From CBDHCC01 sp965261015 (GTDB lineage: Bacteria > Pseudomonadota > Alphaproteobacteria > Sphingomonadales > Sphingomonadaceae): a stretch of 64,000 nt of DNA. Below the pieces are notes generated by a model. The model had not been told where the DNA came from. It ran no database searches and worked only from the letters and a program-made list of their open reading frames with translations. The stretch covers positions 558,001 to 622,000 of the forward strand of contig CBDHCC010000002.1 of assembly GCA_965261015.1 (NCBI GenBank), given 5' to 3'. The position numbers and the translations under genes are program-made. Shown here piece by piece: positions 1 through 8,613 of this stretch (the first letter of the stretch is position 1; each line of letters begins with the position of its first letter).

Positions 1-43
1 GACCTGGAGCCGGCCACGCCCGGAGAGAACAGATCCGGAGCGA

Positions 44-2947
44 TCAGGGCCGGGGCGTCACCACCCAGCTGAGGCTGGCTTCGGGCCGCAGATAGCGCGC
101 CGCCACCCTCTGCACGTCGGCCGGCGTCATCCGCCCCAGGGCTGAGGCGAGGCGCGCGGGCAGCAGCGCGACGTTGGTGTCCCGGCTGACCCCCTCCAGC
201 GTGCGCATCCAGAAGGTGTTGCCCGAAAAAGCGCGCATGTAGTTCTGTGCCACCGGCCCTCGCGCACGCGCGAACTCGTCGTCGGAGACGGGATTGGCGA
301 CCAGGTCGGCGGCGATCTCGCGGCTGAGCCCGAAGAAGTGATCGGCGCTGCCCGGTCGCACCTGCCCCAGGACGAACACACTCCCGCCCGTGCGAACGTC
401 GCGCGGCCAGCGACTGATCACCTGCGGGCTGTAGCTTTCGCCTTCTTCCGACCGCAAGCGATCCAGGAGGCGATCGCCGAACACCGCCGCCAGCACCTCC
501 AGCGCGTAGCTGTCCTCGATCCCCTCGACGCCACCGCCTGTCGGCCAGGCAAGCACGGCCGCCGCCTGATCGGCGGGACCGCCATGGGTGGCGCGGATCG
601 GCTGTCGGGTGTGGGAGAACACGGGTTGCGTGCGTTCGGCCGGGGGCAGGGCGGCGTCGGGTCGCGCAGGCAGGGCGCCGAACGTCCGAGCGGCCTCCTC
701 GATCGCAGTGTCGCGATCGAAATCGCCGAAGATCGCCACCTCGATCGACCCTTCGGCCAGCAAGGGCGACCAATAGGCCTTCAACCGCTCGGCCGTCAGC
801 CGTTCGATGTCGGCGCGGTCGGGCGCGGTCCAGCGTTGGTCGCCAGCGTGCAGCACGCCCTCCAGATCGCGATTGACGACCGCGTATGCCGAGTTGTCCT
901 GCGAGCCATAGCTGGCCAGCAGGACGTCCCGGATGCGGTCGACCGCGCGGGCGTTCCACGACGGGTGCGACAGCTTGGTCGCCAGGAAGCGCAGCTGGTC
1001 GCCCAGGTCTTCTCGCCGTGTCGTGCCCGACAGCGAGAAGCGTGTGTCGCCCGCCGCGAAGGCCATGCCGATCTGCCGCCCGGTGGTCAGCCGGTCGAGC
1101 TGGTCCAGGTTCAGACCGGCCAGCCCCGCGTCGACCAGCGCCTGCTCGCCCGACCACGCAAAGGACGCCTTGTCCCCACCCAGTCCGGCCAGTCCGGTGC
1201 CGAACCGGACGTCGACATAGACGCGTCCCGCCTCGGAATCATTGGGGAACAGCACCAGATTGACGCCGTTCGACAGCCGGACGACCTGCGTCTTAAGCTC
1301 CTCATTGGCACCCGGCAGCAGGGTCGGTCCGCCGACCACCGTCGCCGGCGTTCCGAGGGCGGGCAGCACGTCCATGCTGAGCGGCTCCAGATCCTGGCGA
1401 CCGGCCGCCACGTCCACCGCGATTGGCCGATCGATGGCGGCCAGCAGCTCCCGCTGCGCGCCCGCATCGGCGGCTGGCAAGGTGAGAAGCGCGCGAAGAG
1501 GAGCGCCCTCGAACATGCGCGCCGTCGCCTGCTGAATCGCGGCCGGAGTGAAGGACGGCTTGGCCGAGCGGAAGATCTCCAGGGCGCCGCTGGCCGTGGT
1601 GCTCGTCTCCGCGATGTCGAGCGCACCCACCAGGTCGTCCGCCAGTTCCGCGCCTGGTCGGGCGGGCTCGTTCCCCGCGGCCACCACCAGCGACTGCTCG
1701 TACTCGGTGACCTCGCGCTCGATCTCGGCGCGGGTCGGCGGGATCGCGACGGCGTCCGCGATCGCGGTGCGCACATCCGTCACCGCCTCCGCCCACCGGC
1801 CGCCCGCGGGAACGAGGGATACGGAAGTCACGTCGGCGGACCGCACCACGTCGTCGCGCGTCACGCCCGCGAACAGGAACGAGGCGCCGGCCCGCGCCTT
1901 GCTCTCCAGCCGGCGGTTCAGGACCTGCAGGGCCAACTGGGTGCGCATCAGACCCTGATTGTAGTCGACCGTGTCCGCCTTCCAGCGCCAGGGCCTCAGC
2001 ACCGCCAGCTCGACGCGCGCGGGCAGCGAGGGTTCCACGACGACGCCGGTGCGCGGCGCGCCGGCGTCGGGCGTGCCCAGGTCGGTGCGGGGTGGGGCGG
2101 GAACGGTTGCGCGCCAATCACCGAACTGGCGTTGGATCATGGGCACCGCCACCGCCGGGTCGATGTCGCCGGACAGGACCACGACCGTGCGATCCGGGCG
2201 ATACCAGCGCGCGTGAAAGTCCGCCAAGGCCGCGGGCGTCGCCGCCTCCAGCGTAACGACCGACCCGATCGGATCGTGCTGGGCGAAGGGCTGGCCGGCG
2301 AAGAACAGCTCTCGCAAGCGGTCGTTCGTACGCTGCTCCGGCCCCTGGCCCTCGCGCAGTTCGGCCTGGACCACGTTGGTCTCCGCCGCCGTGGAGGCCG
2401 GGTCGAAGCTGGGGTCGGCCATCATCCCGGCCAGGATCTTCAGGCTTTCCTCCAGGCCCGCCGGCTGGGCGGACGGCAGGTCCAGCTTGTAGGTGGTGGA
2501 CACAGGTGTCGTCGCGGCGTTGGTGTCCGACCCGAAACTGGCGCCCAGCCGCTGCCAGATGCGCTTGGATTCGCCGTCCGGCACATAGCGCGACCCACGG
2601 AAGGACACATGCTCCATCAGATGCGCCCACCCGGCCTCCGCCGGCCGCTCGTCGAGCGACCCGACATCGACGCGGACGCGGATCGACACCTGCCCCGGCG
2701 GCACGCCGTTCCGTCGCACGGCGTAACGAAGGCCGTTTGGAAGCTCTCCGAACTGCCAACCCGCGTCCATCGGAATGTCGGAGTTTTCGTAGAACCAGCC
2801 GCGCGACGGGTCGAGCGGCTGCGCCGGAGGCGCTACCGGCCGGTCCGCGCGCGTGGACGAGACCACGGTCTGAGCCGCAGCCGGCTGGCTGAGCGTCGCG
2901 GAGAGGGAGAGCGCGAAGAGGCACAACGGCCGCAGGATCGAAGTCAT
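44..2947 (-). CDS. Exported M16 family zinc metallopeptidase (pitrilysin/insulinase type)
   Basis: Probable periplasmic peptidase of 967 residues with two tandem M16 halves. The first half carries the inverted zinc motif HLMEH (His109, Glu112, His113) and the third ligand Glu189 about 76 residues on; the second half is the usual inactive partner. A signal peptide is visible at residues 1-25 (basic start, Leu/Ala core, AAAQ cleavage site). An upstream in-frame ATG at 2983 would put 12 extra residues before the signal, so the ATG at 2947 is preferred. M16 enzymes clamp and degrade short peptides; the substrate here is unknown. It is divergent from the Nfu gene, with 134 bases between the two starts. 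The family call is firm; physiological role is inference. Confidence 0.93.
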   Translation of the reverse strand: MTSILRPLCLFALSLSATLSQPAAAQTVVSSTRADRPVAPPAQPLDPSRGWFYENSDIPMDAGWQFGELPNGLRYAVRRNGVPPGQVSIRVRVDVGSLDERPAEAGWAHLMEHVSFRGSRYVPDGESKRIWQRLGASFGSDTNAATTPVSTTYKLDLPSAQPAGLEESLKILAGMMADPSFDPASTAAETNVVQAELREGQGPEQRTNDRLRELFFAGQPFAQHDPIGSVVTLEAATPAALADFHARWYRPDRTVVVLSGDIDPAVAVPMIQRQFGDWRATVPAPPRTDLGTPDAGAPRTGVVVEPSLPARVELAVLRPWRWKADTVDYNQGLMRTQLALQVLNRRLESKARAGASFLFAGVTRDDVVRSADVTSVSLVPAGGRWAEAVTDVRTAIADAVAIPPTRAEIEREVTEYEQSLVVAAGNEPARPGAELADDLVGALDIAETSTTASGALEIFRSAKPSFTPAAIQQATARMFEGAPLRALLTLPAADAGAQRELLAAIDRPIAVDVAAGRQDLEPLSMDVLPALGTPATVVGGPTLLPGANEELKTQVVRLSNGVNLVLFPNDSEAGRVYVDVRFGTGLAGLGGDKASFAWSGEQALVDAGLAGLNLDQLDRLTTGRQIGMAFAAGDTRFSLSGTTRREDLGDQLRFLATKLSHPSWNARAVDRIRDVLLASYGSQDNSAYAVVNRDLEGVLHAGDQRWTAPDRADIERLTAERLKAYWSPLLAEGSIEVAIFGDFDRDTAIEEAARTFGALPARPDAALPPAERTQPVFSHTRQPIRATHGGPADQAAAVLAWPTGGGVEGIEDSYALEVLAAVFGDRLLDRLRSEEGESYSPQVISRWPRDVRTGGSVFVLGQVRPGSADHFFGLSREIAADLVANPVSDDEFARARGPVAQNYMRAFSGNTFWMRTLEGVSRDTNVALLPARLASALGRMTPADVQRVAARYLRPEASLSWVVTPRP

Positions 2948-3081
2948 CGCGCTCGCACATAGCCGACCAAAGCTGTCTTGCACCTGACCAATTTTAGCAC
3001 GCCACCTGACAAATCGTCGGCCGCGTCACCCTTTGGTGCCCTCGCCTTGCCAATGACCGCACCGCGCGCCACATCCGGACC

Positions 3082-3648
3082 ATGCACATCGAGATCGAGA
3101 CCACGCCCAACCCCGCGACCGTCAAGTTCCTGCCGGGCCAGACCGTCATGGCCGATGGCACGCGCGACTTCGCCACGCCCGAGGATGCCGAAGGGTCGCC
3201 GCTCGCGGACGCCTTGTTCGGGCTGGGCGACGTGGAGGGCGTGTTTTTCGGCGGCGACTTCGTCAGTGTGACCAAGGGACCGGGCAGCGACTGGGCGACG
3301 GTCAAGCCGCAAGTGCTGACGATCCTGCTCGACCATTTCGCCGCGGGTGCCCCGCTGTTCCACCCGCACGCCGCCGACGCCGATCCGGGCCCGACATCCT
3401 TCCCGATCGCTCCGGAAGACGCCGACATCGTCGCGCAGATCGCCGAGCTGATCGACACTCGTGTGCGGCCCGCGGTCGCGGCAGACGGAGGGGACATCGT
3501 CCTTCGCGGCTTTGACAAGGGCACCGTCTTCCTGTCCATGCAGGGCGCGTGCGCCGGCTGCCCCTCGTCCAGCATGACGCTGAAGCAGGGGGTCGAGCAG
3601 TTGCTGAAATATTATGTCCCCGAGGTGACGGAGGTCCGCGCGGCGTGA
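3082..3648 (+). CDS. Nfu-type iron-sulfur cluster carrier protein
   Basis: Carrier that hands assembled Fe-S clusters to apo-enzymes in the cytoplasm. Residues 1-88 form the Nfu N-terminal domain (starts MHIEIETTPNPATVKF), residues about 110-180 form the NifU C-terminal domain with the cluster-binding CAGC motif (Cys157 and Cys160). Length 188 is usual for alphaproteobacterial and mitochondrial-type Nfu. It starts an operon: its TGA overlaps the GTG of the nitroreductase gene by 4 bases, and tsaB and rimI follow closely. No SUF or ISC genes are nearby in the window. Confidence 0.95.
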   Translation: MHIEIETTPNPATVKFLPGQTVMADGTRDFATPEDAEGSPLADALFGLGDVEGVFFGGDFVSVTKGPGSDWATVKPQVLTILLDHFAAGAPLFHPHAADADPGPTSFPIAPEDADIVAQIAELIDTRVRPAVAADGGDIVLRGFDKGTVFLSMQGACAGCPSSSMTLKQGVEQLLKYYVPEVTEVRAA

Positions 3649-4250
3649 CCGGGCCAGCCGCACCCGCGCGCCTGGACGACGGCGCCATCGACCGACTGTT
3701 CCGGAAAGCCCGGACGTTCAACGCCTACACCGACGCTCCGTTCGGCGAAGAGGATGCGCGTGCGGTCGCGGGCCTGATGGCCGACGGCCCCACCTCGGCC
3801 AACCAGCAACCCGCCCGCCTGGTCTGGTGCCTCTCGGCCGAAAGTCGGGAGCGGCTGGCCGCGTGCGCGGCGGAGGGCAATCGCGACAAGATCGTCGCGG
3901 CGCCCGCCGCTGTCGTGATCGGCATGGACCTCGACTTTCACGAGCACCTGCCCTGGCTGTTCCCGCATGCGGACGCGAAGAGCTGGTTCGGCGACGCAGA
4001 GGGGCGGCGCGTCTCCGCGCTTCGCAACTCCACCCTCCAGGGAGCCTATCTGATCCTGGCCGCCCGCGCGCTGGGCTGGGACACCGGGCCGATGTCGGGC
4101 TTCGATCCGGACGCCGTCGACCGGGAGTTCTTCCGCGACCAGGCGACGGTGCGCGCGAACTTCATCTCCACCATCGGTCGGGGCGACCGCGCCAGCCTGC
4201 ACCCCCGCTCGCCCCGGCCGGAGTTCGAGCGCTTCAATCGCGTCGTCTGA
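3645..4250 (+). CDS. Malonic semialdehyde reductase-like nitroreductase (RutE/HadB type)
   Basis: FMN-dependent NAD(P)H oxidoreductase of the nitroreductase superfamily, 201 residues, matching the length of RutE-type malonic semialdehyde reductases (about 196). The N-terminal block RTFNAYTDAPF, then MADGPTSANQQPARLVW, is characteristic of this subgroup, and GAYLILAARALGWDTGPMSG is the FMN-binding region. The GTG start at 3645 overlaps the Nfu stop codon (GTGA), implying translational coupling. In rut operons the enzyme reduces a toxic semialdehyde from pyrimidine breakdown; no other rut genes are present here, so the actual substrate is open. Confidence 0.85.
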   Translation: MTGPAAPARLDDGAIDRLFRKARTFNAYTDAPFGEEDARAVAGLMADGPTSANQQPARLVWCLSAESRERLAACAAEGNRDKIVAAPAAVVIGMDLDFHEHLPWLFPHADAKSWFGDAEGRRVSALRNSTLQGAYLILAARALGWDTGPMSGFDPDAVDREFFRDQATVRANFISTIGRGDRASLHPRSPRPEFERFNRVV

Positions 4251-4256
4251 GGACCC

Positions 4257-4862
4257 GTGCGGACGCTGGCGATCGACACCGCGACGTCGGCGCTGTCGAT
4301 CGGTCTGTGGCAGGACGACACGGCATTGGCATTCGTGCACCAGTCGATCGGGCGCGGGCACGCCGAGCGGCTGGTGCCGGCGATCGCGACATTGCCGAAT
4401 GGTGGGTGGGCCGACCGGATCGTGGTGGGGGTTGGCCCCGGCAGCTTCACGGGGATCCGCGTCGGCATCGCGGCGGCGCGCGCTCTCGCGCTGGCCTGGC
4501 GGGCGGAGCTGGTGGGTCTGAGCACCCTGTCCCTGGTCGCCGCGGCGGCCGAAGGCCATGACGACGGAACGCCGGTGGTGGCGCTGGTGAATGGCGGCCA
4601 CGGCGAAGCGTTCGCGCAGGTCCACTCCACCGATCCCGTGGCACCGGCCGGACCGGTCGCCGCCGTGCCGTTCGCCGACCTGGCCGACTGGGTCGGCGAG
4701 CGGGCCGCGCTGGGTCCGACCACTCTGATCGAACACCTGCCCAATCTTCGCCCGGCCGATCCGGACGTCGCTCGGCTGCCTCGCGTGGCACCGCTCGCCC
4801 ATCTGCCGGTGGTCGCGTCCTACGGTCGGGGTCCCGATGCGCGACCCGCCCCGCCGCGATGA
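4257..4862 (+). CDS. tsaB: tRNA N6-threonylcarbamoyladenosine biosynthesis protein TsaB
   Basis: Non-catalytic partner of TsaD in making t6A37 on ANN-decoding tRNAs. The protein of 201 residues begins with LAIDTATSALSIGLW (ASKHA fold strand) and carries the family motif VGVGPGSFTGIRVGIA. The C-terminal half is short, as is common for TsaB. The start codon is GTG, six bases after the nitroreductase stop. Its TGA overlaps the ATG of rimI (ATGA), the usual tsaB-rimI pairing in bacteria. Confidence 0.93.
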   Translation: MRTLAIDTATSALSIGLWQDDTALAFVHQSIGRGHAERLVPAIATLPNGGWADRIVVGVGPGSFTGIRVGIAAARALALAWRAELVGLSTLSLVAAAAEGHDDGTPVVALVNGGHGEAFAQVHSTDPVAPAGPVAAVPFADLADWVGERAALGPTTLIEHLPNLRPADPDVARLPRVAPLAHLPVVASYGRGPDARPAPPR

Positions 4863-5329
4863 CCCCGCTGGTCGAAAGCTGGGCACCCACGCCGGGTCAT
4901 CTGAATGCGGTGATGCTCCTCATGGAGGCGAGCTTTCCGGCGCGCTGGGGAGAGCGATGGACGCGAGCGCAACTGGCGGGCCTGCTCGCCAGCGGTGCTG
5001 GTGCCTGGCTGGCGGTGGTGCGCGATGGCGGGCCGCCAGCCGGCTTCGCCCTGACGCGCGTCGTCGCCGACGAGGCCGAACTGATGCTTCTGGGCGTCGG
5101 CCCCGAACACCGCCGCCGCGGCCTGGCGAGCGCGCTGCTGAACGGCGTCTCGCTGACCGCCGCTGGCACCGGCGCGCGCAGTCTTTTCGCCGAGGTCCGA
5201 CAGGGGAACGCCGCGGAAGGTTTTTACCGGTCCAGGGGCTTCGTGGTGGTGGGTCGCCGCGCGAACTACTACCGCTCGACTGAAGGCGAGACACACGACG
5301 CGATGACGATGCGACGAACGCTGGAATAA
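4859..5329 (+). CDS. rimI: Ribosomal-protein-alanine N-acetyltransferase RimI-like (GNAT)
   Basis: GNAT acetyltransferase of 156 residues that in the RimI family acetylates the N-terminal Ala of ribosomal protein S18. The acetyl-CoA site is the segment LLGVGPEHRRRGLASALL (consensus Q/RxxGxG/A, residues about 82-99), followed by the NxxAxxFYRSRGF signature near residue 120. Overlap with tsaB by 4 bases supports the RimI call over a generic GNAT. Confidence 0.9.
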   Translation: MTPLVESWAPTPGHLNAVMLLMEASFPARWGERWTRAQLAGLLASGAGAWLAVVRDGGPPAGFALTRVVADEAELMLLGVGPEHRRRGLASALLNGVSLTAAGTGARSLFAEVRQGNAAEGFYRSRGFVVVGRRANYYRSTEGETHDAMTMRRTLE

Positions 5330-5421
5330 ACAGGCAGACGGGACTGGAAGTGCTGGGCCGGCGCGACTATGTCCGCGCTATCGAAGACCGCTTCGACCAG
5401 TAATCTCCAATAGGACTTTCC

Positions 5422-5856
5422 ATGATGAACGACGATTCCACCTCCGCCGACATGTTGGTGACGCTGACCGCCGACATCGTTGCCGCTCACCTGGGTGCCG
5501 CCGGCAGCAACGTGGCGATCGACGATGTGCCGGAACTGATCACGAAGGTTCATGGCGCGTTGGCGGGCCTTGGCGACAATGCCGAACCCGCGCCAGAGCC
5601 GCAGGAACCCGCCGTCTCCGTTCGCCAGTCGATCAAACCGGATTACCTCGTGTGCCTGGAAGATGGCAAGAAGCTCAAGATGCTCAAGCGCTACTTGATG
5701 ACCAATTTCCAGATGACGCCCGATCAATATCGCTCAAAGTGGAACCTGCCGGCCGACTATCCGATGGTCGCGCCCAATTACGCCGAACAGCGTCGCGACC
5801 TTGCCAAGAAGATCGGCCTGGGCCGCAAGCCAGGTCAGTCGCCGAAGAAGAAGTGA
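5422..5856 (+). CDS. MucR/Ros family transcriptional regulator
   Basis: Global regulator or nucleoid-associated protein of the Ros/MucR family, 144 residues. The N-terminal helical oligomerisation region (1-60) is followed by the zinc-finger-like DNA-binding domain starting at KPDYLVCLEDGKKLKMLKRY. Of the usual C-x2-C/D-x9-H ligand set, Cys78 and Asp81 are present but the first histidine is Tyr91, so the finger may bind DNA without zinc, as described for some rhizobial Ml/MucR homologues. Conserved tail YPMVAPNYAEQRR and KKIGLGR. It lies between rimI and fur and is probably transcribed alone. Confidence 0.92.
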   Translation: MMNDDSTSADMLVTLTADIVAAHLGAAGSNVAIDDVPELITKVHGALAGLGDNAEPAPEPQEPAVSVRQSIKPDYLVCLEDGKKLKMLKRYLMTNFQMTPDQYRSKWNLPADYPMVAPNYAEQRRDLAKKIGLGRKPGQSPKKK

Positions 5857-5863
5857 TCGCTCC

Positions 5864-5889
5864 GGGGGTGCCGGTCGCCGCGCACCCCC
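5864..5889 (+). terminator. GC-rich hairpin after mucR
   Basis: GGGGGTGC (5864-5871) and GCACCCCC (5882-5889) form an 8-bp stem with a 10-base loop just after the mucR stop. No T-run follows, so it may be a weak terminator or an mRNA-stabilising hairpin. Confidence 0.4.
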
Positions 5890-5954
5890 AATCGCGGCCC
5901 CAGCGCCGCGGTCGCCCCTTTGCCGCCGACAGCGTCCTTCGCTAAGGAGCGGTC

Positions 5955-6383
5955 ATGCCGCAACGGATCGACATCGAACAACTCTGCGCCGACCGAGGCC
6001 TGCGGATCACGGAGCAACGGCGCGTCATCGCCCGAGTCCTGTCGGACAGCGACGATCATCCCGATGTCGACAAGGTGTACCAGCGCGCATCGGCGATCGA
6101 TCCGAACATCTCGATCGCGACCGTGTACCGCACCGTTCGTCTGTTCGAGGATGCCGGCATCCTCAATCGGCACGACTTCGGCGATGGCCGCTCGCGCTAC
6201 GAACCCTCGACGGAAGAGCATCACGACCATCTGATCGACGTGGAGTCGGGAGCCGTGATGGAGTTCGCCGACGCCGAACTCGAAGCGCTGCAGCGGCAGA
6301 TCGCGGAGCGCATGGGCTACCGCCTGGTCGATCACCGGATGGAGCTGTACGCCGTGCCGCTGAAGCCGGGCGAGGGCGAATAG
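5955..6383 (+). CDS. fur: Fur family iron/manganese-responsive regulator (Fur/Mur type)
   Basis: Metal-sensing repressor of 142 residues. The winged helix is residues 10-85 (recognition segment ISIATVYRTVRLFEDAGI), followed by the metal site HHDHLIDVESGAVMEF. The C-terminal CxxC zinc motifs are missing, as is normal for alphaproteobacterial Fur/Mur proteins, some of which sense Mn(II) or Fe(II). A clear Shine-Dalgarno AAGGAG (5944-5949) lies 5 bases before the ATG. It precedes plsC by 10 bases, matching the conserved alphaproteobacterial order fur-plsC-miaB-phoH. Whether it answers to iron or manganese cannot be read from sequence. Confidence 0.92.
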   Translation: MPQRIDIEQLCADRGLRITEQRRVIARVLSDSDDHPDVDKVYQRASAIDPNISIATVYRTVRLFEDAGILNRHDFGDGRSRYEPSTEEHHDHLIDVESGAVMEFADAELEALQRQIAERMGYRLVDHRMELYAVPLKPGEGE

Positions 6384-6393
6384 TCTGACGTCC

Positions 6394-7152
6394 TTGCCGG
6401 GTCGCCTGCGCCTCACCCTGCGGGTCGCGGCGATCGCCGCGCTGACGGCGGTGTGCGTCCCCTTACACTGGGGGGCTGTCCGTTTCCGCGCCAGTCGATC
6501 GCCCTGGCCCCGCCGCTATCTGCGCTGGACGGGTCGGATCGTGGGCGCGCGCGTGCGGGTGGAGGGGCGACCCCTGTCCCGCGACGTCGTGTTCGTGTCC
6601 AACCATCTCTCGCCGCTCGACATCCTGGTGCTCGCCGGGGCGAGCGGCACGGCGTTCGTCGCCATGAGCGAGCTGGAGGACTCGCCGGTCGTGGGCGCGT
6701 TGTGCGACATGAACAACACGCTCTATGTGAACCGCGCCGATCGGGCCGGAGTGACCGCGCAGATCGAGACCATCCGGCGAGCGCTGACCGATGGGTGGCC
6801 GGTGACGCTGTTCGCGGAGGGCACACCGGGCGATGGGCGAACGCTCGCGCCGTTCAAGCCGGCCCTGCTGGGCGTGCTCACCCCGTCGCCGCCCGGCGTC
6901 CGGGTGCAACCGGTGGCGCTGGATTACGAGGACGCCGAGGAGATCGCCTGGACGACGGAGACGGGGTGGGAGAACACCAGCCGCCTGTTCGCGCGCGCCG
7001 GCCGTCTGCCCGTCACCGTGCGGTTCCTGGACCCGTTGTCACCAGAGGAGTGCCGGGACCGCAAATCCATCGCCGCCGCGGCCCACCGCGCCGTGAGCCG
7101 GGCCTTGGGCCTGTCGCCGGTCGGTCCTGACACGGCCGTCTCTCTTCGCTAG
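6394..7152 (+). CDS. plsC: 1-acyl-sn-glycerol-3-phosphate acyltransferase
   Basis: Inner-membrane lysophosphatidate acyltransferase making phosphatidic acid for phospholipid synthesis, 252 residues. One N-terminal membrane segment (about 8-28) precedes the catalytic HxxxxD motif NHLSPLDIL (His71, Asp76), then the substrate motif FAEGTPGDG. A TTG start at 6394 places the coding start 10 bases after fur. Its end is 10 bases from miaB, so fur-plsC-miaB is likely one transcript. Confidence 0.9.
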   Translation: MPGRLRLTLRVAAIAALTAVCVPLHWGAVRFRASRSPWPRRYLRWTGRIVGARVRVEGRPLSRDVVFVSNHLSPLDILVLAGASGTAFVAMSELEDSPVVGALCDMNNTLYVNRADRAGVTAQIETIRRALTDGWPVTLFAEGTPGDGRTLAPFKPALLGVLTPSPPGVRVQPVALDYEDAEEIAWTTETGWENTSRLFARAGRLPVTVRFLDPLSPEECRDRKSIAAAAHRAVSRALGLSPVGPDTAVSLR

Positions 7153-7162
7153 GGGCTCGACC

Positions 7163-8524
7163 ATGTCCCGTCCCCTGCCCCGCACCTTCCGAGTGAAATC
7201 CTTCGGCTGCCAGATGAACGTCTATGACGGCGAACGGATGGGCGAGTTGCTCATGGCGGAGGGCCTGACCCCCGCTCTCGACGGCGAGCAGGCGGAGCTG
7301 ACGGTGCTCAACACCTGCCACATCCGCGACAAGGCGACGGAAAAGGTCTATTCCGACATCGGTCGCCTGGCGAAGGAAGGGCGTCGGAGCGGGGTGCGGC
7401 CGACCATCGCGGTCGCCGGCTGCGTCGCCCAGGCGGAAGGCGCGGAGGTCGCGGCGCGAACGTCCGACGTGGACGTCGTCGTCGGTCCGCAGGCCTATCA
7501 CCGTCTGCCCGCGCTGCTGCGCGAGGCGGCGGCGGGCCGACCGGCCCTGGATACGTCGCTGCCCGCTCTCGCCAAGTTCGACCGGCTGCCGGCGCGGGGG
7601 CTTCGGCCCCGCACCAGCGCGTTCCTGACAGTGCAGGAGGGGTGCGACAAGTTCTGCACCTACTGCGTGGTGCCCTACACCCGGGGCGGGGAGGTCAGTC
7701 GATCCTGGTCCGCCGTGCTGGACGAGGCGCGCGCGCTGCTGGCTGCCGGTGCGATCGAGATCACCTTGCTGGGCCAGAATGTGAACACGTGGACCGGCAC
7801 GGACGAGGCGGGTCGCCCGCAGGGGCTCGACGGCTTGATCCGCGCGCTCGACCGGCTGGGGTGCGCCCGCATCCGCTACACGACCAGCCACCCCAACGAC
7901 ATGACCGACGGGCTGATCGCCGCGCATGGCGAGGTGGCGGGCCTGATGCCCTATCTCCATCTGCCGGTGCAGTCGGGCAGCGATCGGGTGCTGAGGGCCA
8001 TGAACCGCAGCCACACGGCGGACGGCTATCGGCGCGTGCTGGACCGGGTGCGCGCCGCGCGGCCGGACATCGCGTTGTCGGGCGACTTCATCGTGGGCTT
8101 CCCGGGCGAGACGGAGGCGGAGTTCGGTGAAACGCTTCGCCTTGTGAACGAGGTCGGTTACGCCGCCGCCTACTCGTTCAAATACTCGCCCCGCCCCGGC
8201 ACGCCGGCCGCCGCGATGGCCGGCGCGGTGCCCGACGAGGTGATGGACGAGCGCTTGCAGCGCCTGCAGGCCGCGCTGGCGACGGGCGCCACCGCCTTCA
8301 ACGCCGCCACGGTGGGCCGTCGGTGCGCCGTCCTTCTGGACCGGCCCGGCCGACGCGAGGGGCAGCGGATCGGCAAGACCCCGTGGCTGCAATCCGTCCA
8401 CCTACAGACGCATGCGCCGCTGGGTTCGCTGGTGGAGGTGGAGCTGGTGAGCGCCGGGCCGAACTCGCTAGGTGGGGTGGCGGTCGCGCCCAGCCGTTCC
8501 GTACCGGGGGCATCGAACGCCTAG
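7163..8524 (+). CDS. miaB: tRNA-2-methylthio-N6-dimethylallyladenosine synthase
   Basis: Radical-SAM methylthiotransferase that converts i6A37 to ms2i6A37 in tRNA. The N-terminal UPF0004 domain supplies cluster ligands Cys16, Cys52 and Cys87; the radical-SAM motif CDKFCTYC gives Cys161, Cys165 and Cys168; a TRAM domain closes the 453-residue protein. All six cysteines for both 4Fe-4S clusters are present, so the enzyme looks fully functional. Confidence 0.97.
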   Translation: MSRPLPRTFRVKSFGCQMNVYDGERMGELLMAEGLTPALDGEQAELTVLNTCHIRDKATEKVYSDIGRLAKEGRRSGVRPTIAVAGCVAQAEGAEVAARTSDVDVVVGPQAYHRLPALLREAAAGRPALDTSLPALAKFDRLPARGLRPRTSAFLTVQEGCDKFCTYCVVPYTRGGEVSRSWSAVLDEARALLAAGAIEITLLGQNVNTWTGTDEAGRPQGLDGLIRALDRLGCARIRYTTSHPNDMTDGLIAAHGEVAGLMPYLHLPVQSGSDRVLRAMNRSHTADGYRRVLDRVRAARPDIALSGDFIVGFPGETEAEFGETLRLVNEVGYAAAYSFKYSPRPGTPAAAMAGAVPDEVMDERLQRLQAALATGATAFNAATVGRRCAVLLDRPGRREGQRIGKTPWLQSVHLQTHAPLGSLVEVELVSAGPNSLGGVAVAPSRSVPGASNA

Positions 8525-8613
8525 GCGACGGCGCAGCCCGAACCGCTCGCACTCGCACTCGCCTCCATCCGTCCTATCTGCCAATCCATGGTCGAGAGAA
8601 CGCAAGGATCCGC

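Noticed and set aside
338..2962. 874-codon open frame antisense to the M16 peptidase gene
   Set aside because: High GC keeps shadow frames open; the frame is Arg/Gly/His-rich with no recognisable domain, while the opposite strand has a complete peptidase.
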